Shown here piece after piece: positions 9,091 through 17,895 of a stretch of 64,000 nucleotides of DNA (positions are counted from its first letter, which is position 1; every line of letters starts with the position of its first letter). Under the pieces are notes generated by a model. That model did no database searches and was not told the DNA's origin. It saw only the letters and a program-made list of their open reading frames with translations. The position numbers and the translations under genes are program-made. This DNA comes from Litorimonas sp964352855 (GTDB taxonomy: Bacteria; Pseudomonadota; Alphaproteobacteria; Caulobacterales; Maricaulaceae), in the NCBI GenBank assembly GCA_964352855.1, contig CAYGTR010000008.1, positions 1 through 64,000 of the forward strand, given 5' to 3'.

Positions 9091-9161
9091 GTATGAGGCG
9101 CTCAACAAAAAAGAAAGCGCCAATCCTGACGCGACCTCAAAATATAAAACTGTCCGGAAAA

Positions 9162-9236
9162 TGGAGCGGGCGATGAGATTCGAACTCACGACCCTCACCT
9201 TGGCAAGGTGATGCTCTACCACTGAGCTACGCCCGC
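9162..9236 (-). tRNA. tRNA-Gly (anticodon GCC)
   Basis: The minus strand folds as a complete cloverleaf. The acceptor stem is GCGGGCG paired with CGCCCGC, the D-arm contains GCTCAGTGGTAGAGC, the anticodon stem-loop is TCACC-TTGCCAA-GGTGA with anticodon GCC, and the T-loop is TTCGAAT. The CCA end is encoded at 9162-9164. It reads GGC and GGU glycine codons. It stands alone between the sugar porter and the proX-like gene, and both flanks are short intergenic DNA with no integrase or repeat. Confidence 0.97.
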
Positions 9237-9373
9237 TCAAATTTGCGTATCGAAGTCAATATGACCCCGTGAGGCAGAATTCGCGCTATATACCCCCTTT
9301 CCAATGTTTTTCAAGCGATTTGATGTAGTTTTTTCACTCGCACTCATTTGGGCTTCGCGTTAGCTATTGCGCT

Positions 9374-9898
9374 ATGACGCACCCCGCCGAAACCCGCTTA
9401 TTTGCCTTATTCGACAGGCTCGGTATTGCTCACGAAACGCGGGAGCATGAGGCCATATTTACTGTCGATGAGGGCCAAGATATTAAAACCGACATGCCGG
9501 GCGGACATACGAAAAACCTGTTTTTAAAAGACAAAGCCGGCGACTACGTCTTGATAAGCGCTATCAGCGCGACCCCGATCCGCCTGAACCAACTCCATAA
9601 GGTTTTGGGCACCAAGCGCCTGTCCTTTGGGAAAGAGGAGCCGCTTTATGAGCTCTTGGGTGTGCGACCCGGCTCTGTCACATTGTTTTCAGTTTTAAAC
9701 GACACAGACGCAAAAGTGCGGCTTGTCCTTGATAAAGCCTTATTTGATTTTAAACGGGTTTGGTTTCACCCCTTGCGAAATACCGCCAGCACCGCCATTT
9801 ACACATCAGATATTATACGTTTCACCGAGGCGGCGGGCCATGTCCCGACAATTGTCGACTTTACTGTCCTCGGCTATGAAACACAGATTGACATATAG
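9374..9898 (+). CDS. YbaK/ProX-type aminoacyl-tRNA deacylase
   Basis: Predicted trans-editing enzyme of 174 residues that hydrolyses mischarged tRNA, typically Ala-tRNA(Pro) or Cys-tRNA(Pro), in the cytoplasm. Nearly the whole protein is a YbaK/aminoacyl-tRNA synthetase-associated domain. Visible landmarks are the early HETREHEAIFTVDEG segment, the HTKNLFLKDKAGDYVLIS strand region with its conserved Lys, GTKRLSFGKEEPLYELLGVRPGSV and the closing FHPLRNTAST. The KNLFL version matches the free-standing ProX/PrdX group rather than E. coli YbaK. The start has no obvious ribosome site. It is followed 9 nt later by the thioredoxin-TPR gene, suggesting cotranscription. The exact tRNA substrate is inferred from the family. 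Confidence 0.9.
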   Translation: MTHPAETRLFALFDRLGIAHETREHEAIFTVDEGQDIKTDMPGGHTKNLFLKDKAGDYVLISAISATPIRLNQLHKVLGTKRLSFGKEEPLYELLGVRPGSVTLFSVLNDTDAKVRLVLDKALFDFKRVWFHPLRNTASTAIYTSDIIRFTEAAGHVPTIVDFTVLGYETQIDI

Positions 9899-9907
9899 GA
9901 TAAGAGC

Positions 9908-10816
9908 ATGAGCGATCTAGCGGCCGATAAAATGCAAGACATTATCAAAGACTCCTCAGACATGGCGTTTATGGCCGATGTGATTGAGGCCTCGAATGAG
10001 ACGCCTGTTGTTGTTGATTTTTGGGCGCCATGGTGTGGCCCTTGTAAACAGCTGATGCCCGCACTGGAGCGCACCGTCAAAAAGGCGGGCGGCAAGGTCA
10101 AAATGGTGAAAATCAACATTGATGAAAATCCCGGAGTTGCCGGACAGCTGGGGGTGCGGTCTATCCCCGCTGTGTTTGCGTTTAAAGGCGGGCAGCCCGT
10201 AGACGGATTCATGGGCGGACAGCCCGAATCCGAGCTTGAGAAATTTATCGGGCGATTGGCAGGTGATGTTGACCCCGTTGATGAGGCGCAAATATTAGTG
10301 GATCGCGGGCGCGACAGCCTCGCAGCAGGGGATGCGGGCGGCGCGGCACAGGATTACGCCCAAGCGCTTAGCCTTGACAGCAATAACCCATCCGCGCGTG
10401 CAGGCTTGGCTCAAATTTATTTAGATACAGGCAATGAGGAAGGCGCAGCCGAATTAATTGCCGAAACACCCGAAGCCAAAAAAGATCACCCTGAAATCGC
10501 CGCCATTCGGTCTAAACTGACTTTAGCCGCAGCCGCGCCGGAACCTGATGCCCTTGATCCAACGATTGAGCTTGCCGCAGCGGTAGAGGCAAATCCCAAT
10601 GACCTTGATGCTCGCCTAAAGCTCGCTCAAGGTCTGGCGGCGACGAAACGTAATGGAGAGGCGGTTGAGCACCTGCTTTACTCCATTCGAAAAAACCGCG
10701 CGCATAACGGCGAGGCCGCGCGGCTTTTCTTGTTGACGATATTTGAAGCTGAGGGGCCACAATCGGAAATATCCATAGATGGGCGTCGCGAATTGTCGTC
10801 TATTTTGTTCGCTTAG
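9908..10816 (+). CDS. Thioredoxin-TPR co-chaperone, CnoX/YbbN-like
   Basis: Cytoplasmic 302-residue protein made of an N-terminal thioredoxin fold (about residues 10-120) and a C-terminal set of tetratricopeptide helices (about 130-300). CnoX (YbbN) holds oxidatively damaged proteins and hands them to GroEL or DnaK. The redox motif here is WAPWCGPC (Cys43 and Cys46), the canonical active thioredoxin site; the E. coli protein lacks it, so this homologue may also be a reductase. DSLAAGDAGGAAQDYAQAL, with SNNPSARAGLAQIYLDTG following, is TPR-like, and LEANPND-type repeats continue to the end. A TAGGAT-like ribosome site precedes the ATG. It sits between the tRNA-editing gene and the Lon-N gene with little spacing, implying an operon. 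Confidence 0.9.
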   Translation: MSDLAADKMQDIIKDSSDMAFMADVIEASNETPVVVDFWAPWCGPCKQLMPALERTVKKAGGKVKMVKINIDENPGVAGQLGVRSIPAVFAFKGGQPVDGFMGGQPESELEKFIGRLAGDVDPVDEAQILVDRGRDSLAAGDAGGAAQDYAQALSLDSNNPSARAGLAQIYLDTGNEEGAAELIAETPEAKKDHPEIAAIRSKLTLAAAAPEPDALDPTIELAAAVEANPNDLDARLKLAQGLAATKRNGEAVEHLLYSIRKNRAHNGEAARLFLLTIFEAEGPQSEISIDGRRELSSILFA

Positions 10817-10829
10817 CCGTAAAGAGATT

Positions 10830-11501
10830 ATGAGCGCATATTACAAATCATTAGCCCGACGCACATCCCCGGAGGTCGTGCCGCTATTTCCATTGAACGG
10901 CACTGTGCTTTTGCCGGCTTGTGATCTGCCGCTCAATATTTTCGAGCCCCGCTATCTCAATATGGTCGACGACGCCCTAAAAGGGGATCGGCTCATCGGC
11001 ATGGTCCAAAGCCGAAAAGACGGCTTGGCGTCTATTGGCGGCCTCGGACGTATTATTCAGTTTTCAGAGACAGAAGATGGCCGCTACCTGATTGTCTTAA
11101 AAGGGCTCAAACGATTTAAGATCGTTAAAGAGGTCGAGACGACATCTCCCTATCGTCAAGCTAAAGTGGTTTACGACGCCTTTGAAAAAGATTCGGAGAT
11201 TCATGCAGCCAAACGCACAACTGAAGCCCTGTCCGAAGGGGGCCGCACAGACCGATCCGCGCTCACCGTCGCTATGAAATCATTGGCCAAAAAATTAGGT
11301 GTGCAAGTTGATTGGGACGCTTTGTCAGACATCCCTCTTCCTGTCCTCATCAATCAAGCCGCCATGATTTCGCCGTTTCAACCCGAAGACAAGCAATCTC
11401 TTATTGAGGCGATTTCAACGGATGAACGCCGACGCTTATTAATTGGCTTAATGCATTTATATGCAGGCAATGAAAGTTCCGGCGACTCTAAAACCCAGTA
11501 G
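10830..11501 (+). CDS. Lon N-terminal (LON substrate-binding) domain protein
   Basis: A 223-residue protein consisting of a stand-alone LON substrate-binding domain without the AAA+ or protease parts of Lon. VVPLFPLNGTVLLPACDLPLNIFEPRYLNMVDDAL (in pieces across residues 17-50) is the family hallmark, followed by IGMVQSR, GLASIGGLGRI and FEPE-like strands, then a helical C-terminus. The biochemical role of free LON domains is unsettled. I chose the ATG at 10830 because longer readings would overlap the upstream gene; only a weak AAGAGA site precedes it. It is probably cotranscribed with the CnoX-like gene 13 nt upstream and the Trm112-like gene 8 nt downstream. Confidence 0.85.
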   Translation: MSAYYKSLARRTSPEVVPLFPLNGTVLLPACDLPLNIFEPRYLNMVDDALKGDRLIGMVQSRKDGLASIGGLGRIIQFSETEDGRYLIVLKGLKRFKIVKEVETTSPYRQAKVVYDAFEKDSEIHAAKRTTEALSEGGRTDRSALTVAMKSLAKKLGVQVDWDALSDIPLPVLINQAAMISPFQPEDKQSLIEAISTDERRRLLIGLMHLYAGNESSGDSKTQ

Positions 11502-11509
11502 GACAAAAC

Positions 11510-11689
11510 ATGAGTGATGAACCCGTCATCGACCCCAAAATGCTAAGCGTTCTCGTCTGCCCTAAAACTCGCGGGCCGTTGACATATGACTCAGCGACCA
11601 AAGAGTTGATTAGTAAAAAAGGTAAACTAGCTTTTCCTATACGTGAGGGCGTGCCAATTTTATTAATTGATGAGGCACGGCCTCTCTAA
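11510..11689 (+). CDS. Trm112-family / YcaR-like mini-protein (59 aa)
   Basis: A small gene I translated by hand: 59 residues, ATG at 11510, TAA at 11687-11689, with an AGGA ribosome site 6 nt upstream. The sequence fits the UPF0434/Trm112 family: DPKMLSVLVCPKTRGPLTYD followed by the C-terminal FPIREGVPILLIDEARPL. In relatives these proteins partner with methyltransferases or act as small zinc-binding scaffolds. Only one Cys of a possible CPxC pair is present here (Cys17, followed by PKTRG), so zinc binding may be lost. It completes the run CnoX-LonN-Trm112, a common alphaproteobacterial order. Confidence 0.88.
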   Translation: MSDEPVIDPKMLSVLVCPKTRGPLTYDSATKELISKKGKLAFPIREGVPILLIDEARPL

Positions 11690-11745
11690 CGCCTTGACGC
11701 CCACCCCGTCCCTTCCCATTTACCTGAGGAAGGTAAGGATAAATT

Positions 11746-12315
11746 ATGTCTGACAATTATGATTACGCCGATGCCAGCCAATGGCGAGGCACCACAATTT
11801 TAACAGTTCGTAAAAATGGCAAAGTGGTTATTGTCGGTGACGGGCAGGTCAGTGCCGGCAACACCGTTATGAAAGCCAATGCCCGCAAAGTTCGTACACT
11901 GGCAGGCGGGAAAATTCTGACCGGCTTTGCGGGCGCGACAGCGGATGCCTTTGCTTTGCTGGAACGGCTCGAAACCAAGGTCGAACAATATCCGACGCAA
12001 CTTGCGCGTGCCTGCGTTGAGCTCGCCAAAGACTGGCGCACAGATAAATATCTACGTCAATTACAAGCCATGCTAATCGTGGCGGATAAATCAGAGACAT
12101 TTGTTCTGACGGGTAATGGTGATGTTGTTGAGCCTGACGGCGGAATTACAGCCATCGGATCGGGTGGGAATTACGCCCTATCGGCCGCAATTGCGATGGA
12201 TGAATATGAAAAAGACGCCGAAATTTTAGCCCGTAAAGCGATGGCGATTGCAGACCGTATCTGTGTTTTCACCAACAATAATCTGACCTTGGAAAGTCTG
12301 GAGTCAAAGACCTAA
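11746..12315 (+). CDS. hslV: ATP-dependent protease peptidase subunit HslV
   Basis: Peptidase of the HslUV (ClpYQ) complex: two stacked hexamers with an N-terminal threonine nucleophile. The 189-residue protein carries a short propeptide ending WRG, so the mature chain would begin at Thr16 (TTILTV). The motifs VVIVGDGQVSAGNTVMK, VRTL and GFAGATADAFALLERLE are diagnostic, and GSGGNYALSAA appears near residue 138. A strong AAGGAT ribosome site precedes the ATG. Unusually, hslU is not directly next to it: a thiolase-like gene on the other strand lies between them and its 3' end overlaps hslV by 12 nt. hslV, hslU and the interrupting gene all appear intact. Confidence 0.97.
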   Translation: MSDNYDYADASQWRGTTILTVRKNGKVVIVGDGQVSAGNTVMKANARKVRTLAGGKILTGFAGATADAFALLERLETKVEQYPTQLARACVELAKDWRTDKYLRQLQAMLIVADKSETFVLTGNGDVVEPDGGITAIGSGGNYALSAAIAMDEYEKDAEILARKAMAIADRICVFTNNNLTLESLESKT

Positions 12316-13836
12316 GGTTTTTAACGACATCAATCTGGCAATATTATGAGGCCTGCCGCTCTCAAGCTCTATCGGATGGTCGAGCCTGACTGTCTCAAGT
12401 TGCTCCAAGTCACCCTCGAACTTTGCAAGCGCATGTAAACCCTCTGCCGTCTTTGCCAATATAACTGCCTCTTGAGGTATATTGTTTTTATATGTCAAAG
12501 AATAAGAAACAAGCTTTCCATGTCCTTGCGGGTCAGAGACAATCTCAACTGTTTCAGCCTCATAGTTAACCTCCGTTTCAGAGAAATCAGACGCATGGGT
12601 TGAATAGATACCGACAGCATGCTTTGTCATGATGCCCCCATTAGCATGTATAAGACCATATTGGTCAGTGCCGCGTAAAGTTTTTACCATTTCAGCGATG
12701 GCGTGAAGCGAATAATTATTTCCTGGGCCGCCAAAAAAAGGAAGACCTCCCGTCAGAGTGTGTTGTTTGATCTTGGCTTCTTTAAGCAAAGGTATAGAGT
12801 TGAAAATAACAATAGGAAAACAGCTATAAAAATCAGCGTTTTGAATCTGGCTTTTCTCGATTTCCGCCCCCTTAAGGGCGCTTTCGACGACCTGCTCTAA
12901 AACAGGCAGGGCATAAATCTGAGGTCTTTCGCTTGTATTTGGCTCCGAACCTTTAGCATAACCATTTAAAAACACCCATGTGTCAGAGGGTATATTGAGC
13001 GATTTAGCGCGCCCTACTGTCGTCATAATCACCGCAGCTCCTTGGTTCACGCCGTCTTTAGCAACCATAGCTTTTGTGTAAGGGCTCGCTATTCTTGGGT
13101 TTTTCTGAGAAGGCGTGGCTATGTCAGATGCAGATAGTTCAGATTTAAACATTGCATAGGGATTCTTGGCTGCAATTTTTGCAAATGGCGCAAATTGGAT
13201 TCCGATTTCTTGCCGATAAGTTTCTAAGTTCGTTTTTTGCCTTAATCGGTAGCCTGTTTCTATCAAGGCATAGAGAGAAATCGGACTAAAAAGCCCATGA
13301 CGCACCTCTTGGGGGTTTATAGGCAAGTCCGAAAAGTCAAACCCATAGTCTATTGTCTCTATCTTATCAGAAACCGTTGGGTCATCAGACCAATCCAGTT
13401 TTAGGTCCGCGCGCATAGCCGCTTTCATATTCGCAATCGCTTCGCCCCCGCAGATAATCGCCATTTCCGTATCGCCTGATTGTAAAGCCTTTGCAGTCTC
13501 TGCAACCTGAACCTGGGGTTGGTCACCACCCAGTTTAGAATAGACCAAGCGTTTTGGTTTTATACCCGCCGCCTTGGATATTGAGGCTGGTAAATTATTG
13601 GAGCGTCCGAAGGGACATGGGAAAATAGGGCCGCTATCACTAAAAATACGGATAGATGTCAGACTATCAACATGCGAGACTATCCCCTCGACGCCCGTAT
13701 CAAGAAAAGCGGCCTTAATGGCGTGTGCCGTCACCTCTATCGGCCCCGGCGCGTTTTCCAGCTGCTCCGGCACATCCATTTGAAATTGCCCGACCCCGAT
13801 AATGACGGGTGTCATATCATCAATTTGTGTTGTCAT
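12304..13836 (-). CDS. Thiolase-fold acyl-CoA acetyltransferase-like protein
   Basis: A 510-residue member of the acetyl-CoA acetyltransferase/thiolase-like family that carries an extra C-terminal domain (about 400-510), probably OB-like. Landmarks are PVIIGVGQF at the start, SKLGGDQPQVQVAETAKAL, AIICGGEA, HGLFSPISLYALIETGYRLR, NADFYSCFPIVIF, TGGLPFFGGPGNNYSLHAIAEM and GLIHANGGIMTKHAVGIYS. The N-terminal nucleophile region reads SKLGGDQP rather than the Cys-containing pattern of classical thiolases, so condensing activity is uncertain. A shorter start at 13815 (MTPVIIG) is possible. The gene runs against hslV and hslU and separates them. It might serve fatty acid or polyketide-like CoA chemistry; the sequence does not decide. 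Confidence 0.82.
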   Translation of the reverse strand: MTTQIDDMTPVIIGVGQFQMDVPEQLENAPGPIEVTAHAIKAAFLDTGVEGIVSHVDSLTSIRIFSDSGPIFPCPFGRSNNLPASISKAAGIKPKRLVYSKLGGDQPQVQVAETAKALQSGDTEMAIICGGEAIANMKAAMRADLKLDWSDDPTVSDKIETIDYGFDFSDLPINPQEVRHGLFSPISLYALIETGYRLRQKTNLETYRQEIGIQFAPFAKIAAKNPYAMFKSELSASDIATPSQKNPRIASPYTKAMVAKDGVNQGAAVIMTTVGRAKSLNIPSDTWVFLNGYAKGSEPNTSERPQIYALPVLEQVVESALKGAEIEKSQIQNADFYSCFPIVIFNSIPLLKEAKIKQHTLTGGLPFFGGPGNNYSLHAIAEMVKTLRGTDQYGLIHANGGIMTKHAVGIYSTHASDFSETEVNYEAETVEIVSDPQGHGKLVSYSLTYKNNIPQEAVILAKTAEGLHALAKFEGDLEQLETVRLDHPIELESGRPHNIARLMSLKTLGL

Positions 13837-14024
13837 AAAATCAGGTTTAGAGGGCTCATCCCTAAAGACAAGTCAGATGAACCCGAAGACACCTCAAAAG
13901 GCCCACCTACTTATTCTTACTTACCGAGCCCACATTAAAATGAAAGCCTCTGGGGTGTTTTTTGCAGCAAACTTCAAAGAGTTGTGCCACTTGAAATTCA
14001 ATTTCCATGCCCCATTTTGAATTC

Positions 14025-15332
14025 ATGACCACAGATAGTTTTACCCCACGCGAAATTGTTTCAGAATTAGATCGCCATATTGTGGCGCAAAGCGACGCCA
14101 AGCGCGCCGTGGCTATCGCCCTACGTAATCGCTGGCGGCGCAAGCAGGTGCCGGCAGAGCTACGGCATGAGATAACCCCCAAAAACATCCTCATGATCGG
14201 CCCGACAGGCGTGGGGAAAACAGAAATTTCTCGCCGCCTCGCCAAATTAGCCCAGGCCCCTTTTATCAAAATTGAAGCCACAAAATTTACGGAAGTCGGC
14301 TATGTCGGGCGTGATGTCGAACAGATCATCCGTGATCTGGTCGAGGCCGCAATTACACTCCTACGAGATCAAAAACGCACACAAGTTAAAGCTCAAGCCG
14401 AGAAAGCCGCCGAAGGTCGAATTCTTGACGCGCTTGTCGGTGAGAATGCGGGCGACGCAACGCGTGAGAAATTTCGTCAAAAACTTCTAGCGGGAGAGCT
14501 TGATGATAAAGAGGTTGAAATAGAACTCTCAGATCAAGGCTCACCTTTTCAAGGGTTTGAAATTCCCGGCCAACCGGGCGCAAGTATGGGGATGATGGAT
14601 CTCAGCGCACTCTTTGGTAAGGGCGGCAAGACGAAAAAAATCACACTTCGTATCGGGGATGCCCATGGCCCCCTCTTGTCAGAAGAGGCGGATAAGCTAC
14701 TTGATGATGACGCCATAAAACGGGAAGCGGTGGAGCGCACAGAACAAGACGGCATCGTTTTTCTCGATGAAATTGATAAGATTACGGCGCGATCTGATGC
14801 AAGGGGCGGCGACGTCTCACGCGAAGGCGTGCAGCGCGACCTGCTGCCCCTCATTGAAGGCACAACCGTCTCGACAAAATATGGGCCCGTGAAAACAGAT
14901 CACATCCTCTTTATTGCCAGTGGTGCCTTTCATGTCGCTAAACCGTCTGATCTTTTGCCGGAGCTACAAGGCCGCCTACCCATTCGTGTTGAGCTGCGCG
15001 CTCTGACAGAAGAAGATTTTGTGCGCATCCTGACGGAACCAGAGGCCAGCTTAATCAAGCAATATAAAGCCCTCATGGAAACGGAAGAGGTCACGCTTAA
15101 TTTCACCGAAGATGGTATTGCCGAGATTGCGAAAATCTCCGCCGAAGTAAATGCGAGCATTGAAAATATCGGCGCGCGTCGCCTGCATACAGTGATGGAA
15201 CGCCTGTTGGATGAAATTAGTTTCTCCGCCACAGATAAAAGCGGCGAAACCCTGACGATTAATGCAAATTATGTCAAAGAACATGTCGGCAAATTGGCGG
15301 CAAATCAAGATCTGTCGAAATTTATTCTCTAA
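14025..15332 (+). CDS. hslU: ATP-dependent protease ATPase subunit HslU
   Basis: AAA+ unfoldase that feeds substrates into HslV. The protein is 435 residues from the preferred ATG. It shows the N-terminal FTPREIVSELDRHIVAQ, the Walker A GPTGVGKTEI (about 57-66), the pore motif GYVGRDV, an I-domain with an acidic insert (about 110-230), the Walker B VFLDEIDKI and the sensor/C-terminal IGARRLHTVMERLLDE. I chose the ATG at 14025 (MTTDSFTPRE) because HslU proteins begin right before FSPREIVSELD; an ATG at 14007 would add six residues and has no better ribosome site. The 3' end interleaves stop codons with the convergent smr gene (CTAA at 15329-15332). Confidence 0.97.
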   Translation: MTTDSFTPREIVSELDRHIVAQSDAKRAVAIALRNRWRRKQVPAELRHEITPKNILMIGPTGVGKTEISRRLAKLAQAPFIKIEATKFTEVGYVGRDVEQIIRDLVEAAITLLRDQKRTQVKAQAEKAAEGRILDALVGENAGDATREKFRQKLLAGELDDKEVEIELSDQGSPFQGFEIPGQPGASMGMMDLSALFGKGGKTKKITLRIGDAHGPLLSEEADKLLDDDAIKREAVERTEQDGIVFLDEIDKITARSDARGGDVSREGVQRDLLPLIEGTTVSTKYGPVKTDHILFIASGAFHVAKPSDLLPELQGRLPIRVELRALTEEDFVRILTEPEASLIKQYKALMETEEVTLNFTEDGIAEIAKISAEVNASIENIGARRLHTVMERLLDEISFSATDKSGETLTINANYVKEHVGKLAANQDLSKFIL

Positions 15333-15835
15333 CCCTTTAAGAACACATACCACGCTCCTGCACCGCCATGTTTGATGTGGGCTTGCGCATAGGTGGATAT
15401 ATGGGGGCGCAGGGATAGGTCATTAATCCAATTCGGAAAGTTTTGCCGTAAGACACCGTTTAAACGTGCGCCCTTACCCGTCACAACCAGCAAGCATTTT
15501 TTATTATGTTTGGAGGCGCGCATGACGGCTCGCGCTAAAGCCGCTCTAGCTTCGTCTTGGGTCATGTCATGTAAGTCGATTTTAGCATCAATCTCAACGC
15601 GCCCACGGCGGGTCTTTTTATCATTATTGATATCCAATGTTTGAGGCACAGACGCACTCGCTATTGGAGACACAGGTGCGACCCGCAACATATTGGCAAA
15701 GTCGTCTCGGGTGGGCAGAGGTTTTGCGCTCCCTTTGCCTTTGAAGTAACGGCGCGGCGCCACTGTTTTGGCAACACGTTTCCAGACATCACGCTCTTCA
15801 GGTTCAAGAGGCCTGTTGTCCTTGGGCGTTCGCAT
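15329..15835 (-). CDS. Smr/MutS2-type DNA/RNA endonuclease-like domain protein
   Basis: A 168-residue protein with a C-terminal Smr domain (about 85-168), related to the nicking/ribonuclease domain of MutS2. Visible landmarks are KIDLHDMTQDEARAAL with the conserved DLH, VVTGKG and NFPNWI near the C-terminus. The N-terminal third is basic and low in order. Smr proteins can cut RNA or nick DNA, and some act in ribosome rescue; the role here is open. Its ATG at 15835 shares a base with the mltA stop (TAATG), so it is translationally coupled to mltA. It ends with stop codons interleaved with hslU. Confidence 0.86.
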   Translation of the reverse strand: MRTPKDNRPLEPEERDVWKRVAKTVAPRRYFKGKGSAKPLPTRDDFANMLRVAPVSPIASASVPQTLDINNDKKTRRGRVEIDAKIDLHDMTQDEARAALARAVMRASKHNKKCLLVVTGKGARLNGVLRQNFPNWINDLSLRPHISTYAQAHIKHGGAGAWYVFLKG

Positions 15836-17070
15836 TAGCTTATGGGAAGTGTTGAGGGCGCTATGTTTTTGGGCACCAAAATTGTCCAGCGCACGGGGTG
15901 TTTCATCACACCCGCTTTTGCGCCCGCCTCTTGTCCGGAACCGAAAAACAGATCTCCCCTCAATGGGCCGCGTATGGCGCTGCCTGTGTCTTGCGTTGTG
16001 ACCAAGAGTTGAGATGGCTTTCCTTTATAGTCACCCCCAGTTTGTGGGAGTGTTGTTTCCAACCACGCTAAGGTTCCATAAGGGTGATAGCGTGGATCAA
16101 TCGCAATTGAGCCCATATCTGTCAGAGGCACACGCATGGCCCCACTTGGCCCCTCGCCTGGGGTTATCGCTTGCTCGGCAAAGAAAATATATCGCGGATT
16201 TTCGTTCATGAGTTCGCGGGTTTTTTGGGGCCCATTATCTTTCATCCATTTTTCAATGGACTGTTTAGATGCTTTTTCAAGCGTCAGCTCCCCGCGGTCG
16301 ACAAGCACCTTACCAATGGATTTATAAGGCTTCCCGTTATTGGCGGCATAGGCAGCGCGGAGGCTGCGACCATCATTATATTTTATCCGACCCGATCCCT
16401 GTATTTGCATAAAGAACACATCAATGGGTCGACCATAGGCAATAACGCGCGAGGAATATGTGTTTATTTTCGAGCGCGGTAAATCAAGGACAGACTCCTT
16501 TGTTGGTTTAGCCAAAATGGGTTCGTAGTAAGTTTTGTCGGGCGTCAACCGCACGTCAATTTCAGGCTCGTAATAGCCGGTAAGTAATCCGGTTTCAGCG
16601 CTCGCCGTGCTCAAAGAAAGGGGGGCGAACTCTGCCTCGAAAAACTGACGTGCTTCCTCTTGGCTGATGCCAACGCTTTCCAGCCGCTCACAGGACGGGA
16701 GCCAATCGCGGTAATGTCCATATTCAGGAAGGTTTGGATTTAGTGATTTATTGGGGTCCGCTTTTAACCAGCTTTCACAAGAGCCTCGGAATGCTTTTAG
16801 AGCAGGCCTATGATCCGCCGTGCTCCACCCTTGTAAATTGTCATACCAAAGAGGGGCCTCAATTAAAGGCTCCTCGGGTGGGTCAGGGTCAGGCGTTCGC
16901 GGTGCCGGGATTTCAGGGGCTGGTGGCGGCGTTTCCAGCGGCTCTGCGATGACTATAACGCCGGGGTTTTCAACATCTTCGGTGGGGAAATAGGGAGGTT
17001 GTTCATTGGTCGTCGCACAAGCGCTCAGCACAAGCGCACAGACAAATCCGATGAAAGGCTTTAGCGTCAT
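15835..17070 (-). CDS. mltA: Membrane-bound lytic murein transglycosylase A
   Basis: Outer-membrane lipoprotein that cleaves peptidoglycan glycan strands to 1,6-anhydro-muropeptides. The 411-residue protein opens with a signal ending LSAC (lipid-modified Cys18), followed by a Pro/Glu-rich linker (about 25-75). The MltA domain includes LTGYYEPEIDVR (about 165-175), FFMQIQGSGRIKYNDG and RAAYAANNGKPYKSIGKVLVDRG. The C-terminal 3D region has TQDTGSAIRGPLRGDLFFG, where the Asp matches the MltA catalytic Asp. The gene starts immediately after the tim44-like stop (17071) and overlaps smr by one base, so all three form one minus-strand unit. Confidence 0.94.
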   Translation of the reverse strand: MTLKPFIGFVCALVLSACATTNEQPPYFPTEDVENPGVIVIAEPLETPPPAPEIPAPRTPDPDPPEEPLIEAPLWYDNLQGWSTADHRPALKAFRGSCESWLKADPNKSLNPNLPEYGHYRDWLPSCERLESVGISQEEARQFFEAEFAPLSLSTASAETGLLTGYYEPEIDVRLTPDKTYYEPILAKPTKESVLDLPRSKINTYSSRVIAYGRPIDVFFMQIQGSGRIKYNDGRSLRAAYAANNGKPYKSIGKVLVDRGELTLEKASKQSIEKWMKDNGPQKTRELMNENPRYIFFAEQAITPGEGPSGAMRVPLTDMGSIAIDPRYHPYGTLAWLETTLPQTGGDYKGKPSQLLVTTQDTGSAIRGPLRGDLFFGSGQEAGAKAGVMKHPVRWTILVPKNIAPSTLPIS

Positions 17071-17733
17071 TTATCTTGTGTCAGGAGACGGGTCTGCTTC
17101 CAAATCATCGCCTTCTGAAGGCTCGACGTCACAAAGGCGCCATGTCGGATCAGACGACTTCAGGTTTTTCTCAAATGTCCAGACTTCGGAAATAGAAGAG
17201 AGAATATCAGGGTCTCCCTGCACGATATTTCCGTCATCATCTAAAAGCGCGGATGTCAAATCAGCTTCATATAAAACAGCCACGCGCGCTGTGTTTCCAT
17301 CTACATGAGCAGAGTTTATAGAGGTTTTACGGAGACGACCTAAATCTGTGATTTGTGTGTAACCGGATTTCTCTCTCTCCGTAATGGCGTCGTTGTAAAC
17401 AGCGAGTGTATCCTCTGAGAGTAAATTCGATAGTGCATCACGGTCTCCTGCTGCATAAGCTTCTAGGATCATAGAATAAGCTTGCTTCGCGCCATCGACG
17501 AAAAAAGCGGGTGAAAAATCTGGATCACGTTTTGCAATCGCGCCTAGCCCCTTGGATTGGTGCTCTTCTGACAAAGAGCTTTCAATAATAGGTTTGTCCT
17601 CTTTTGGGTTCAGCATGAGGTTTTCAGGATCAATGGCATCCTCAGGCCCGCGACCGACAGATTTTCCTAAAATGCTGTAAAACATGACGCACACGACAGT
17701 GGCGATAGCGGCATAGAGGATAACTTCATACAT
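17071..17733 (-). CDS. Tim44/TimA-like membrane-anchored protein
   Basis: A 220-residue protein with one N-terminal transmembrane helix (EVILYAAIATVVCVMFYSIL) and a C-terminal Tim44-like domain (about 75-205: FFVDGAKQAYSMILEAYAAGDRD, then ITDLGRL and SEVWTFEKNL). Bacterial Tim44-like proteins resemble the matrix-side motor anchor of the mitochondrial import channel; their bacterial function is not firmly known. It lies head to head with secB, so a link with membrane protein handling is tempting but only contextual. mltA and smr follow without gaps. The last residues are acidic. Confidence 0.85.
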   Translation of the reverse strand: MYEVILYAAIATVVCVMFYSILGKSVGRGPEDAIDPENLMLNPKEDKPIIESSLSEEHQSKGLGAIAKRDPDFSPAFFVDGAKQAYSMILEAYAAGDRDALSNLLSEDTLAVYNDAITEREKSGYTQITDLGRLRKTSINSAHVDGNTARVAVLYEADLTSALLDDDGNIVQGDPDILSSISEVWTFEKNLKSSDPTWRLCDVEPSEGDDLEADPSPDTR

Positions 17734-17895
17734 AAGAGCGTCTTTTATAGCTAAAATTCACAAGGCGTGTTGAAACAATACGTCTGAACAACCAGATAGG
17801 GACTGTAGAGCGGAGTCGCAATAAGGAATTGCGGCCCAATGCGCGTCATGATAGCAAGCATGCGATAAAATCAACCCCATAAACGGGAGCCATGA

